DNA of 64,000 nt from NCBI GenBank assembly GCA_964414415.1, contig CAYPWJ010000001.1:140935-204934 (forward strand). Direction: 5' to 3'. The notes under the pieces are model-generated. The model was given only the letters and a program-made list of their open reading frames with translations. It did not search any database and had not been told where the DNA came from. Positions 50,616-59,197 of the stretch are shown here, piece after piece; the first letter of the stretch is position 1, and each line of letters opens with the position of its first letter. Source of the DNA: CAZESS01 sp964414415. GTDB lineage: Archaea; Thermoplasmatota; E2; UBA202; DSCA01. Both the position numbers and the translations under genes were made by a program.

Positions 50616-51899
50616 GTGACATCCCGTCCGCCTGTAGAGGAGCAGGCCGTCGGGATGAAGATTTTTTTGACCGACGAGGCAGGCATCGGCGGGCGCATAA
50701 AAACACGGCCGGATGATTTCGTCGTCGAGGAGCATCCACAGCTTCCCCCGCCCGGAAACGGCAAGCAGGTGATTGTCCGGGTGACGGCGACGCGGTGGGA
50801 GACAAACGACCTGGTAGAGCAGATCGCCTCTCGTCTCGGTATCCCCGCGGCACACATCGGCTTCGCCGGCATGAAGGACAAGCAGGCGGTGACCACGCAG
50901 TACATGTCCATCCCTGCATCGATGCAGCGAGTCAGGTCGCTGGAGCTCCCGCGCGCCGCCATCGAGGTGCTCTACCGCGCAGCGAAGCCGGTCTACCGCG
51001 GCCAGCTCGCCGGCAACTATTTCCATGTCGCCATCCGAGGTATCGCGGGCACCGAACGACAGGCTGCAGCCATCCGGCAGCAGGTGCTCACGACAGGGGG
51101 ATTCCCCAACTTCTTCGGCGTTCAGCGTTTCGGCATCGTCCGGCCCGTCACGCATGTGGTCGGGAGACACATCGTGGCCGGTGACTTCGAGCGGGCGGTG
51201 ATGACCTACGCGGCCAACCCGATGCCCAGCGAAGGCGAGGCATGCCGTGCGGCACGGCAGTGGCTCGAGGACACCCGGGATTTCGACGGCGCGATGAAAC
51301 GATATCCGTCCCGGCTGAATTATGAGCGGCGGCTTATCGAGCATCTGGCGCGGCAGCCCGGCGACTGGATCGGCGCTCTGCAGCAGCTGCCCGACGGGCT
51401 CCTCCGGCTGTTCGTCCACGCCTATCAATCGGTGCTCTTCAACCGCATAGTGTCGGAGCGCCTCCGCCGCGGGATACCCGTCAACGAGGCGGTTCCCGGC
51501 GACGTGGTGCTCCCGATGGGCCGGGGAGCGATGCAACAGGAGAGCGGTATCCCCGTCAGCGAGCGGAACCTGGACAAGATAAACCGGCAGATCGCAAAGC
51601 ATCGATGTCTTCCGTCAGCCGTGCTCATCGGAACCGACGTGTCGCTCGCCACAGGCATCATGGGCGATGTGGAGCGAGCGGTGCTCGACGATGAGCGCGT
51701 CTCACCCGGTGATTTCACCATCGCAGCGATGCCGTCGCTTTCCTCGCGGGGGCTCCGCCGCGCCGTCCTGGCGCCGCTGGGCGACCTCCGGATGGAAATG
51801 AACGACGACGTTGCAATGCTGTCGTTTTCGCTGCCGAAAGGCTGCTACGCGACCTGTCTGCTCCGGGAGTTCATGAAGGCACCCATCCAAAATTATTAA
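50616..51899 (+). CDS. truD: tRNA pseudouridine-13 synthase TruD
   Basis: A 427-residue TruD family enzyme. The N-terminal KTRPDDFVVEE, the catalytic GFAGMKDKQAVTTQYMSI with its conserved Asp, the GGFPNFFGVQRFG motif and the family-specific insertion domain are all visible, as is the late LPGDVVLPMG-like VPGDVVLPMGRG. It makes pseudouridine at position 13 of tRNA. The GTG start lies one base after the rpo11 stop; a later ATG at codon 14 is possible. Confidence 0.94.
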   Translation: MTSRPPVEEQAVGMKIFLTDEAGIGGRIKTRPDDFVVEEHPQLPPPGNGKQVIVRVTATRWETNDLVEQIASRLGIPAAHIGFAGMKDKQAVTTQYMSIPASMQRVRSLELPRAAIEVLYRAAKPVYRGQLAGNYFHVAIRGIAGTERQAAAIRQQVLTTGGFPNFFGVQRFGIVRPVTHVVGRHIVAGDFERAVMTYAANPMPSEGEACRAARQWLEDTRDFDGAMKRYPSRLNYERRLIEHLARQPGDWIGALQQLPDGLLRLFVHAYQSVLFNRIVSERLRRGIPVNEAVPGDVVLPMGRGAMQQESGIPVSERNLDKINRQIAKHRCLPSAVLIGTDVSLATGIMGDVERAVLDDERVSPGDFTIAAMPSLSSRGLRRAVLAPLGDLRMEMNDDVAMLSFSLPKGCYATCLLREFMKAPIQNY

Positions 51900-51931
51900 T
51901 GCAGGGGCGGCATATCCACACAGGTGACAAT

Positions 51932-52270
51932 ATGGGTGAAATGCTCAAAAGCATAGAAAAAGTGCAGGCCATGATGAAGGAACTCTCACGGAGCAACAAG
52001 GATACGATGCGCCATTTCCAGCAATTCATGGGAAACGTGCTGGAGGCCGGCGCGCTGGACACCAAGACCAAGGAACTCATCGCCTTGGGAACGGCTATCA
52101 CCGCCAGGTGCAAGTACTGCATTGCCATCCACGTGAAGAAGTGCCTTGAGGCCGGCGCAGACCGGGAGGAAATCCTCGAGGCAGCGACCGTCTCGATTTT
52201 GATGGGCGGCGGTCCGGCGATGACCTACGTGGCGGAAGTCAAGGATGCGCTGGAGGAGATCGAGGAATAA
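51932..52270 (+). CDS. AhpD-like carboxymuconolactone decarboxylase family protein
   Basis: A 112-residue helical protein with the catalytic motif CKYCIAIHVKKCLEAG, that is C-x2-C followed by His three residues later, as in AhpD-like peroxidase partners, and LDTKTKELIALGTAI before it. It probably acts as a thiol-disulfide redox protein in oxidative defence. AGGTGAC four bases before the ATG is the ribosome binding site. The earlier ATG at 51899 overlaps the truD stop and is not favoured. Confidence 0.85.
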   Translation: MGEMLKSIEKVQAMMKELSRSNKDTMRHFQQFMGNVLEAGALDTKTKELIALGTAITARCKYCIAIHVKKCLEAGADREEILEAATVSILMGGGPAMTYVAEVKDALEEIEE

Positions 52271-52293
52271 CTTTTCCCCTCTTTTTCTTTTTG
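52270..52293 (+). terminator. Oligo-T terminator after the AhpD-like gene
   Basis: Directly after the stop codon the sequence contains CTTTTCCCCTCTTTTTCTTT, a run of T tracts of four to five. This is the usual archaeal termination signal and separates the csl4-truD-ahpD region from the kinase operon. Confidence 0.6.
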
Positions 52294-52396
52294 CTCAGCC
52301 GGGTCTCGTGCCCGGGTATCGTGCAGGTGATCCATGCTGTCACGCTGCGTCGACGCCTCCTCAATGTTTAAAAAGTGATGGTTCTTCTTAACAGCG

Positions 52397-52699
52397 ATGG
52401 AACGGATACAGCTGGTCATGATACTGCTCAACGTTGCAGTGCTCGCGTTCGCTGTCCTCTCGCTGTATTACTTCGTCCGGCTGATGCGCGTCATCAAGAT
52501 ACGGCGCGGAACCATCCTGGCGGGCAGCGCCGTGTTTTTGTTTGTCGGCTACGTGTTCTTCATTCTCCCCTGGGTCACCATCGGGCGGAGCGTCCCCTTG
52601 ATGGAGCAGCTCTCCTACGGCCTCATTTTGGTTGCGCTCGTCATCCTGCTCTACGGCGTGATGCGTATATACCGTGACTGGCGCGAGGTCATAACATGA
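52397..52699 (+). CDS. Three-span membrane protein preceding the histidine kinase
   Basis: A 100-residue protein with hydrophobic segments at about residues 5-27, 40-60 and 71-92 and basic loops (RVIKIRRG). Its last codons overlap the kinase start in ATGA. The kinase itself begins with a similar three-span module, so this small protein may be part of the sensory complex. TTTAAAAA near 52370 is centred about 26 bases before the ATG. Confidence 0.6.
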   Translation: MERIQLVMILLNVAVLAFAVLSLYYFVRLMRVIKIRRGTILAGSAVFLFVGYVFFILPWVTIGRSVPLMEQLSYGLILVALVILLYGVMRIYRDWREVIT

Positions 52700-54486
52700 T
52701 GCTGCAGCAGCTGATCTCGCTGCTCAACCTGGGGTTTTCCATCGCTATCGTCGGTGTCATGGCGAGCGTCTATCTGCTATACCGCCGGCAGTACATCCTG
52801 TGGTTTACTCTCTCATTTGCCGTGGTTCCCTTCATGTTTATATACAGCCTGGTCTGGCCGCTGCCTGGGACCACGGAGATGGGCATCGTCGTGTTTCCCA
52901 TCTGCGTCGTCGTCATCGAGGTCGGGTTCATCCTGGCGCAGAAGAATCTGCTGACGTCGATACGCGGCGGAGCAGGCGAGGAACACCAGATGCTGCTGCG
53001 GGACGACGTGGCGCTGCTGCGCAGCTATGAGCAGGTCGCAAACGTGTTCATCCGGAAGATTACGCCGCTCATCGGCACTGCCAGCATCGAAGAGCTGCTG
53101 GAGAGCCGCATTGACGAGCATCCCGTGCTTGCCGGCAGCTACATCGACGTTGATGAACAGTTGAGCATCACCGCCCTCGAGGAGGCCATCGACAAGCTCG
53201 ACATGGACGACCTCGGGCTTGCCTTCTATGACCTCATCGCCGGGCTCATCGACCTCTATTCCGCCTTTGTGCCGTGGAAGCAGGCCATCGACGAGTGGCG
53301 GAAGGCCGTCGCCGAGGCCATCCGGCAGAACGAGAGCCTGTTTGAATGGGCGCTCCCCATCGTCCTCTTCCGCCTTGTCCTCGAACCGGTGCTGCGACGC
53401 TGCCGCTCCGACGACATCAACGAGATCGCGATCATGCTCAACCGGAGCAAGAGCGGCATCGAGATACAGCCGAGCGGACAGATCGACATTCGGCAGCTGT
53501 ATCGGCGGCAGGCCGACGCCGACGACCCGGTCCAGTTTGGTATTGAACGGTTTCTCCACGCGCTCGACCGGATGTATCTCATCCTGAAGCAGAGCATGGG
53601 GCCCGAGAAGGCAAATGCGATGATAACTGAGCATTTCCGGGCGATGCCCACCAACATCAAGGAGCGCCTATACGGCGAGGGGTTGGTCGAGCAGCTGCCT
53701 GAGGGCGTCCTCGAGGAGGAAAAAGTGACGCTGCTGAGCCGGGAGCGTCTCATCGAGGAGCTGCTGAACCGGCGGAAAAAGCTGGAGAAAGCATATCGGG
53801 AGCTCGCCGAGGCGGAACTCGGTAAGATGAAGACCACGTTTCTCGACGTCATCGCCCACGAGCTTCGCACCCCGCTGACCTCAATCAAGACCTACGTCGA
53901 TCTCCTCAGGCAGGAAAAACTGGGCGAGCTATCGGAGATGCAGGAGGAAAAACTGGACATCATGGCGCAGAACGTGGATCGCCTGACCGCGCTCATCAAT
54001 GACATGCTGGAGATTCCGTCTATCGACGTCCGTGAACTCGAGCTACGCAAAGAGACCTTTCTCGCTCGCGCGATGATAGCCGAGGTCGTACGGGACTGCC
54101 GGGGGATAGCGGATGAAAAAGGGCAGTCCATCAGCGTCGAGGTGCCGGAGCAGCTGGCGCTGCAGGGCGACAAAAACCTGCTTGGCAAGGCCGTCAAAAA
54201 CATCCTGGTCAACGCCATCCGATACACGCCGGAAGGCGGCGATATAACGATAGCCGGTCGATTCGAAGGCGAGCAGGCGCATCTCATGGTCGCTGACACC
54301 GGCCCCGGTATCCCGGAGGACGACATCGACCGAATCTTTGATCCCTTCTACACCGGCGGTAAAGACGGTGGCATGGGCCTCGGTCTCTCGATCGTCAAAA
54401 ACATCGTCGAGGCGCACGGGGGAGATGTATGGGTGGAAAGCGAGCCAGGCGAGGGAACCGTCTTCCATATCCGGATCGCCGGGTGA
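52696..54486 (+). CDS. Membrane sensor histidine kinase
   Basis: A 596-residue kinase. Residues 1-95 form about three membrane spans; residues 100-350 are a helical region not matching a known sensor domain, in which two stretches of similar design appear (around DLIAGLIDLYSAFVPWKQAI and ALDRMYLILKQSMGPEKANA); a coiled coil leads to the HisKA phosphoacceptor VIAHELRTPLTSIKTYV with His near residue 388; the HATPase follows with NAIRYTPEGG, VADTGPGIPEDD and GMGLGLSIVKNIVEAHGG. The probable partner is the response regulator 110 bases downstream. Confidence 0.92.
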   Translation: MMLQQLISLLNLGFSIAIVGVMASVYLLYRRQYILWFTLSFAVVPFMFIYSLVWPLPGTTEMGIVVFPICVVVIEVGFILAQKNLLTSIRGGAGEEHQMLLRDDVALLRSYEQVANVFIRKITPLIGTASIEELLESRIDEHPVLAGSYIDVDEQLSITALEEAIDKLDMDDLGLAFYDLIAGLIDLYSAFVPWKQAIDEWRKAVAEAIRQNESLFEWALPIVLFRLVLEPVLRRCRSDDINEIAIMLNRSKSGIEIQPSGQIDIRQLYRRQADADDPVQFGIERFLHALDRMYLILKQSMGPEKANAMITEHFRAMPTNIKERLYGEGLVEQLPEGVLEEEKVTLLSRERLIEELLNRRKKLEKAYRELAEAELGKMKTTFLDVIAHELRTPLTSIKTYVDLLRQEKLGELSEMQEEKLDIMAQNVDRLTALINDMLEIPSIDVRELELRKETFLARAMIAEVVRDCRGIADEKGQSISVEVPEQLALQGDKNLLGKAVKNILVNAIRYTPEGGDITIAGRFEGEQAHLMVADTGPGIPEDDIDRIFDPFYTGGKDGGMGLGLSIVKNIVEAHGGDVWVESEPGEGTVFHIRIAG

Positions 54487-54595
54487 ATGCAGCGGCCCCA
54501 TGCTGCTCCGGCCTGATTGCAGCGTCGGCGTATCGTAAACTCCAAATAACCGCCCGCTTTTCTATCACAATGCCAGTGCGGGAGGAACAGACACC

Positions 54596-55678
54596 ATGAA
54601 CGACACGGCCAACGTCGTCTCGGAGCAGCTCACACGTATCATGTTCGTCGATGACGACCCGTCGATTCTCGATGCCGCCAAGACAGCCATCGAGTCCTAC
54701 GGCTACCAGGTGATAACCGCCGAGTCGGGCGAAGAATGTCTGGAGCGGCTCGACGAGGCGGACCTCGTCTTTCTCGACATAAAAATGCCCGGGATGGATG
54801 GCATCGAGACGCTCAAAGAGATAAAGCAGCGTGACCCGTCCATTCCCGTCATCATGATAACGGCGTATGCGACGGTTGACAGCGCCATCGAAGCGATGAA
54901 GGAGGGTGCCTTCGACTACATCCGGAAGCCGTTCGACATGGACGAACTCGAGGGCAGCATCCTTGCCGCTATCGAGGAGATAAAGTTCGAGCGGCTGAAA
55001 CAGGTGGGGCAGGAAAGCGGAGACTACCTTGAAAAATTCCGGGATCTCGCCGCGGAGGCACCCGGTGTCTACATCGGCACCGGTATCGAGCGAGTCAAGA
55101 ACATGGACGTAGCGGCAATCCCGCTGGTATCCGACTGGCAGCCACGGGACCTGCAGGCGGTGCAGGACGACGTCGAGGAGGCGCTCGACGACGAAGTGGT
55201 CCTTGCGCTGACCGACGTCGCGTATCTCCTGGAGGAACACCGCTTTGGTGACGTACGCGATTTTCTCCGGTGGCTGTACCGGCAGGCGTCGATGCACCGC
55301 GGCCGCCTCATCCTGTCGACTGATTTCAGCCAGGTTGACGACAAGCTGGCGGACGACATCAGGGATGTCATCGCTGACATCCGGCTGAGTCTCTTCTCGG
55401 ATTCTATCTCGAATTATCTGCGGCGGCGGGTCATCCAGGCGCTGTCCGACGGCGACACCTACAGCTTTACCACCATCGCGCAGCTGCTGGACATCAAGGA
55501 CAATCCGAAGCTCAGCTTTCACCTCAAGAAACTGAAGGACGACGGTGTCATCAAGCAGGACGAGGACAAGCGCTACTATCTGTCGTCGATGGGCATGGAC
55601 ATCGCCGAGGTCCTGAAGGGCATCCGGGAGCGACAGGTCAGCGACCAGACCGACTTCCTGTGGATGCCCCGGGAGTAG
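54596..55678 (+). CDS. Response regulator: REC, DUF835 and winged-helix domains
   Basis: A 360-residue protein with three parts. REC: FVDDDPSILDAAK, phosphoacceptor Asp61 in VFLDIKMPGMDG, and YIRKPFDMDEL. DUF835 at about residues 150-270: GVYIGTGIERVKNM, SDWQPRDLQ and GRLILSTDFSQVD. C-terminal ArsR-like winged helix: RRRVIQALSDGDTYSF and FHLKKLKDDGVIKQDEDKRYYL. A DNA-binding output is unusual for archaeal response regulators, most of which have only REC or enzymatic outputs. GGGAGGA precedes the ATG. Confidence 0.9.
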   Translation: MNDTANVVSEQLTRIMFVDDDPSILDAAKTAIESYGYQVITAESGEECLERLDEADLVFLDIKMPGMDGIETLKEIKQRDPSIPVIMITAYATVDSAIEAMKEGAFDYIRKPFDMDELEGSILAAIEEIKFERLKQVGQESGDYLEKFRDLAAEAPGVYIGTGIERVKNMDVAAIPLVSDWQPRDLQAVQDDVEEALDDEVVLALTDVAYLLEEHRFGDVRDFLRWLYRQASMHRGRLILSTDFSQVDDKLADDIRDVIADIRLSLFSDSISNYLRRRVIQALSDGDTYSFTTIAQLLDIKDNPKLSFHLKKLKDDGVIKQDEDKRYYLSSMGMDIAEVLKGIRERQVSDQTDFLWMPRE

Positions 55679-55751
55679 CTAAATCGGGCTTTAACGGTGT
55701 TCAACCATGGTTTAACGAACGATTTTAAGTCCCGTGTCATTGTTTGTGGCC

Positions 55752-57116
55752 ATGCAAGTGATACCTGAAACCACTGGGCGGCTGTCGAACAACCTGACAG
55801 ACCGGTTTTTGGTCCCCCGCGAGCGATGGATGACCATCGACTCTATGATTTACGGCATGGACAATTACTTTGATTACGATGCGGGGAGCGCCAGAGAGAA
55901 ACGCACGACGGCTATCCGTGAGGCCTTCGAACATCATTATTCTAACAACCTGTTTTATCATCGGTACTGCAGGGACAACGACGTCCGGCCAGATGACATC
56001 AAAACGGAGGACGATCTCACCGCTATTCCCATGGTTCCGGACAATTTTTTCAAGGATTACCCGGAGGAGAACCCGAAGAGCGTCTATGAATGGCTGTACC
56101 GTGTATCGTCGGTCAACGTAGGAGACTACGATTTTTCCGGCAGCGGCCTGCAGGATTTTCTCCGCTGGGCGGAACATCGCCTGCGGGGCATCGTGACACA
56201 TTCCTCGGGCACCACGGGCAACTTCAGCATAATGTTCCGGGATCAGTTGACCACGCAACGGTTGTTCTATGCATTCGACAAGACGCTCCTCTTCTCCATC
56301 GTGCATCCCGATGACGATGCACAGTTCGTATACCCGGGTCCGATCAAAACATATCTCACCATGGGGCACTGGATATCGGAGGGCAGCCAGGTGTTCGACG
56401 ACAGCCAGCGTCATTTCCTCACGGATCGGGAGCTGACCATGGACATCGTCCGGCTTATGTCCGGCCAGATACGCGGCCTCAAGGACAAGCTGAAGCTGAA
56501 GCTGCTGCAGCGGGCCATGAAAAAAGGGCAGCAGAAGCTGATACAGCTGCTGGAGAAAATGGACAAAGCGGACAAGCAGGTAATCATCATCACGTTTCCC
56601 TTCCAGCTCTACGACCTCATGGAGCTCATGCGGGAGGAGGGCGTCAGCCTCTCGCTGGGCGATCAGAACAGCATCGTCATCACCGGCGGTGGATGGAAGA
56701 TCCACCAGGGAAAGAAAGTCTCACCGCAGACATTCGCTGGCATGATAGAGGAAACACTGGGTATCCCCCCGGAGCATTACAAGGACATATACGGCATGTC
56801 TGAGATGAACGCCCTGGGCATGGACTGCGAGGGACGATACAAGCACCTGCATCCCTGGCTCTATCCAATGATCCTCGACGAAGACAACCAGCCAAAGGGC
56901 TACGACCAGACGGGCCGCTTCGCGTTTCTGGATCCTGTCTCCCACAGCTATCCAGGGTTCATCATCACCGGCGACCGGGTGAAGCTCTATGAACGCTGTC
57001 CCGCCTGCGGCCGGCCGGGCGTAGTGATGGATTCAGATATCAGTCGGATGTCCGGCGCCGAGGCGAAGGGATGCGGCAACCTGATGCGGGATTTGATTGC
57101 CGAGGAGCTGCGGTGA
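55752..57116 (+). CDS. LuxE-like acyl-protein synthetase family enzyme
   Basis: A 454-residue ANL-superfamily protein. It has NLFYHRYCRDNDV, IPMVPDNFFKDYP, the adenylate-forming loop THSSGTTGNFSIMFRD, GGGWKIHQGKKV, YGMSEMNALGMDCEGRY and GDRVKLYERCPACGRPG. This matches LuxE-type acyl-protein synthetases, which activate a carboxylic acid as an adenylate and pass it to a protein or carrier thiol. No luciferase or LuxC reductase is near. ATG at 55752 is set by TTTTAAG near 55725. The gene ends four bases before the transglutaminase-like gene. Confidence 0.85.
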   Translation: MQVIPETTGRLSNNLTDRFLVPRERWMTIDSMIYGMDNYFDYDAGSAREKRTTAIREAFEHHYSNNLFYHRYCRDNDVRPDDIKTEDDLTAIPMVPDNFFKDYPEENPKSVYEWLYRVSSVNVGDYDFSGSGLQDFLRWAEHRLRGIVTHSSGTTGNFSIMFRDQLTTQRLFYAFDKTLLFSIVHPDDDAQFVYPGPIKTYLTMGHWISEGSQVFDDSQRHFLTDRELTMDIVRLMSGQIRGLKDKLKLKLLQRAMKKGQQKLIQLLEKMDKADKQVIIITFPFQLYDLMELMREEGVSLSLGDQNSIVITGGGWKIHQGKKVSPQTFAGMIEETLGIPPEHYKDIYGMSEMNALGMDCEGRYKHLHPWLYPMILDEDNQPKGYDQTGRFAFLDPVSHSYPGFIITGDRVKLYERCPACGRPGVVMDSDISRMSGAEAKGCGNLMRDLIAEELR

Positions 57117-57120
57117 TACC

Positions 57121-58146
57121 ATGCTCGGGAGACTGAAGGAAGAGATGGACAAGGGGCTGTTTATTCCGCTGCCGATGCTGAGAAACCTCCTAGGCGCCGT
57201 CGGTCCACTTGCGTTTGTTCTGGCCAAGCATCCACGGGCTACCCTGGCAAATGTTCCAGTGTGGATGAAGCGCCTTCGCCGATCACAGCCACCGTGGGCG
57301 CATCTGGACGACGAGGATACATATGACGCGCGGCAGCTGCTGTCATCAGAGGACTACGAGCGTATGCCGTCCGTCCGGACAGAGAAGTATCTGCGGCCGA
57401 CACGGCTCTGCGAGAGCGATGCGCCGGAGATACGGGCGATGGCCGGGAAGCTCGGCGCAGGTGAAAAAAGCGACCTGAAGTATAGCCGGGCTGTATACGA
57501 GTTCGTGAAAAATGAGAAAAAGCTGGTGTTCAAGCCGATGCGCGGCGCCCTAGGCACCTTCTGCAGCAAGGGAGGCGTCTGTCTCGACCAGCTCTCTCTC
57601 ATGACCGCGCTTTTACGGGCTGGGGGTGTATCCGCTCGGTATCGCCTGTATGCGCTCTCTCCGACTGAGCAGTTTTACGATACGGTCATCAAGGATGATC
57701 CGCTGCTCCGTGAGACGCTCGAGATGCTGGGTTTCCTTGACTCCCTCCATGGAGAGACGGAGGCGCTGGTGGACGGAAAATGGATTGCGCTGGACGCAAC
57801 GTTTTCCGACGAGCTTGAGGCGGGGATGGGGCTACCCATTACATCGTTCGGCGAGGAACCCATGTGGCGGGATCGGGTCCTGACCACGGACATCAGATTT
57901 GAGGGATTCCCGATATTGTTCAGACATCTGCTTGTTCCGATCCTGTTTGCACTGCGGAGCACCGTCGACGTGGTGAACACGAAGCTCGATATGCTGCGGG
58001 CGCAGGGGATGGAGACCATCGACCGGCTGGGCCGGGATGGGTACAACGAGCAACAGTCCGGCACCCAGATTGAGCTGCCGTCGATGGAGGAAGCCGAGGC
58101 GTTCAGGAACGGAGGGAAAATGACGGTTGACGCCGAAGCCGTGTAA
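57121..58146 (+). CDS. Transglutaminase-like cysteine protein, copy 2
   Basis: A 341-residue paralogue of the gene product at 41818-42807. The triad is Cys154 in KGGVCLDQLSLM, His210 in DSLHGETEALVDGKW and Asp225 in IALDATF. Shared blocks are YLRPTRLC, PEIRAMAGKLGA, YRLYA, LPITSFGEEP and a C-terminal helical region. The N-terminus has a hydrophobic stretch (LLGAVGPLAFVLA) that may touch the membrane. It follows the LuxE-like gene by four bases, so the two probably act in one process. Protease, amidase or cross-linking activity cannot be told apart. Confidence 0.75.
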   Translation: MLGRLKEEMDKGLFIPLPMLRNLLGAVGPLAFVLAKHPRATLANVPVWMKRLRRSQPPWAHLDDEDTYDARQLLSSEDYERMPSVRTEKYLRPTRLCESDAPEIRAMAGKLGAGEKSDLKYSRAVYEFVKNEKKLVFKPMRGALGTFCSKGGVCLDQLSLMTALLRAGGVSARYRLYALSPTEQFYDTVIKDDPLLRETLEMLGFLDSLHGETEALVDGKWIALDATFSDELEAGMGLPITSFGEEPMWRDRVLTTDIRFEGFPILFRHLLVPILFALRSTVDVVNTKLDMLRAQGMETIDRLGRDGYNEQQSGTQIELPSMEEAEAFRNGGKMTVDAEAV

Positions 58147-58166
58147 GCCGCGGGGTGCTGCCTCCT

Positions 58167-58709
58167 TTACAGGAACCCTCGCTTGTCGAGCTCCTCGGTG
58201 ATGACGTCCACGGCTCGCTCGACGTCCTTGCGTCGCTTGGCGCCGGTGCAGACGATTTTACCGGAGCCAAAAAACAGGAATACGACGTTTGGGTCACGGA
58301 GCCGGTACACCATACCCGGGAATATTTCGGGTTCGTATTCGATGTTTTCGAGACCGAGCGCCAGAGACAGCTCGAGCAGATTGAGGTGCACGTGCAGGTC
58401 GACCGAGGCGACGATGTTCTGTATGTTGACCTCGGGCTTGATGACGTCGAATCCCAGGTCCTTCATCTTGGGGTAGAGCTTGCCGACTGCCGTCTCGATG
58501 TCTTCCTTGTTGCGTGCACCGGTGCAGATGACTCTGCCGCTCTTGAACAGCAGAAACGCGATTTTCGGTTCCTTGATGTGGTAGACAAGCCCCGGAAACT
58601 GCTCGGGGTTATACTTGGTGTCGTCGAGCGCCTCGTCGATCTTGTCCAGGTCCAGTTCCTCTGCTATCACGGTCGATGCGACCATATTCTGTATCTTAAT
58701 GTCAGCCAT
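58167..58709 (-). CDS. tbp: TATA-box-binding protein
   Basis: A 180-residue TBP made of two related halves: IQNMVASTVIAEELDLDKI, with YNPEQFPGLVYHIKEPKIAFLLFKSG (cited by EQFPGLVYHIKEPK), and again IQNIVASVDLHVHLNL with YEPEIFPGMVYRLRDPN. ATG at 58709 is preceded by AGGTGG and by several TATA-like boxes. It binds promoters such as those seen throughout this window and recruits TFB and RNA polymerase. Confidence 0.97.
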   Translation of the reverse strand: MADIKIQNMVASTVIAEELDLDKIDEALDDTKYNPEQFPGLVYHIKEPKIAFLLFKSGRVICTGARNKEDIETAVGKLYPKMKDLGFDVIKPEVNIQNIVASVDLHVHLNLLELSLALGLENIEYEPEIFPGMVYRLRDPNVVFLFFGSGKIVCTGAKRRKDVERAVDVITEELDKRGFL

Positions 58710-58714
58710 TTTTT

Positions 58715-58755
58715 CCACCTTTTTATACCTTTTATATGCTTTTATATATGCAACA
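58715..58755 (-). promoter_or_regulatory. Tandem TATA boxes before tbp
   Basis: On the minus strand three TATA-like boxes follow each other within about 35 bases: ATATATAAAAGC, ATATAAAAGG and TATAAAAAGG. The most distal is at normal distance for a short leader; the nearer ones fall where the transcript would start. TBP bound to these could limit its own synthesis. Confidence 0.55.
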
Positions 58756-58795
58756 GGGGGCACATAAACTTTTTGGCCCTCACGCTGCGAATGGA

Positions 58796-59197
58796 CTACC
58801 CTGTCGGCTTGAACTTGTATCCGTAGTGAATGGCACCCGCCTTTCCGTCCTGGTAGATGCGCCGGAAGCACGCCTCAACCTGCATGCCGATTGACACCTC
58901 GTCAGGGTCAGCATCCACGATTTGCGCCGTCAGATAGGGACCCTCATCCATCCTGATGAGAGCGATGACATACGGTTCTTCCTTCTCGAAATGCGGCGGG
59001 GGTGCATTGATGACGGTGTAGCTCTCAACCACACCGATACCCTCGAGTTTGTAGTCCTCCATGTTGCCGACCGATGCACGTCTGCATTCAGGACACATCG
59101 ACCGGGGCGGAAAGTACACCGTGCCACAGGCACCGCACTTCGTGCCGATGAGATTATATCGCTGCGGTATCTCTCTCCAATACCGTGGCACACCCAT
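58796..59197 (-). CDS. DUF35 zinc-ribbon/OB-fold acyl-CoA-associated protein
   Basis: A 133-residue DUF35 protein with a zinc ribbon, KCGACGTVYFPPRSMCPEC, and an OB-fold with GVVESYTVINAPP and PYVIALIRMDEG. In archaea these small proteins hold acetoacetyl-CoA thiolase and HMG-CoA synthase together in one complex and share their CoA site. The three genes here are in the order HMG-CoA synthase, thiolase, DUF35, which matches that complex. Confidence 0.9.
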   Translation of the reverse strand: MGVPRYWREIPQRYNLIGTKCGACGTVYFPPRSMCPECRRASVGNMEDYKLEGIGVVESYTVINAPPPHFEKEEPYVIALIRMDEGPYLTAQIVDADPDEVSIGMQVEACFRRIYQDGKAGAIHYGYKFKPTG

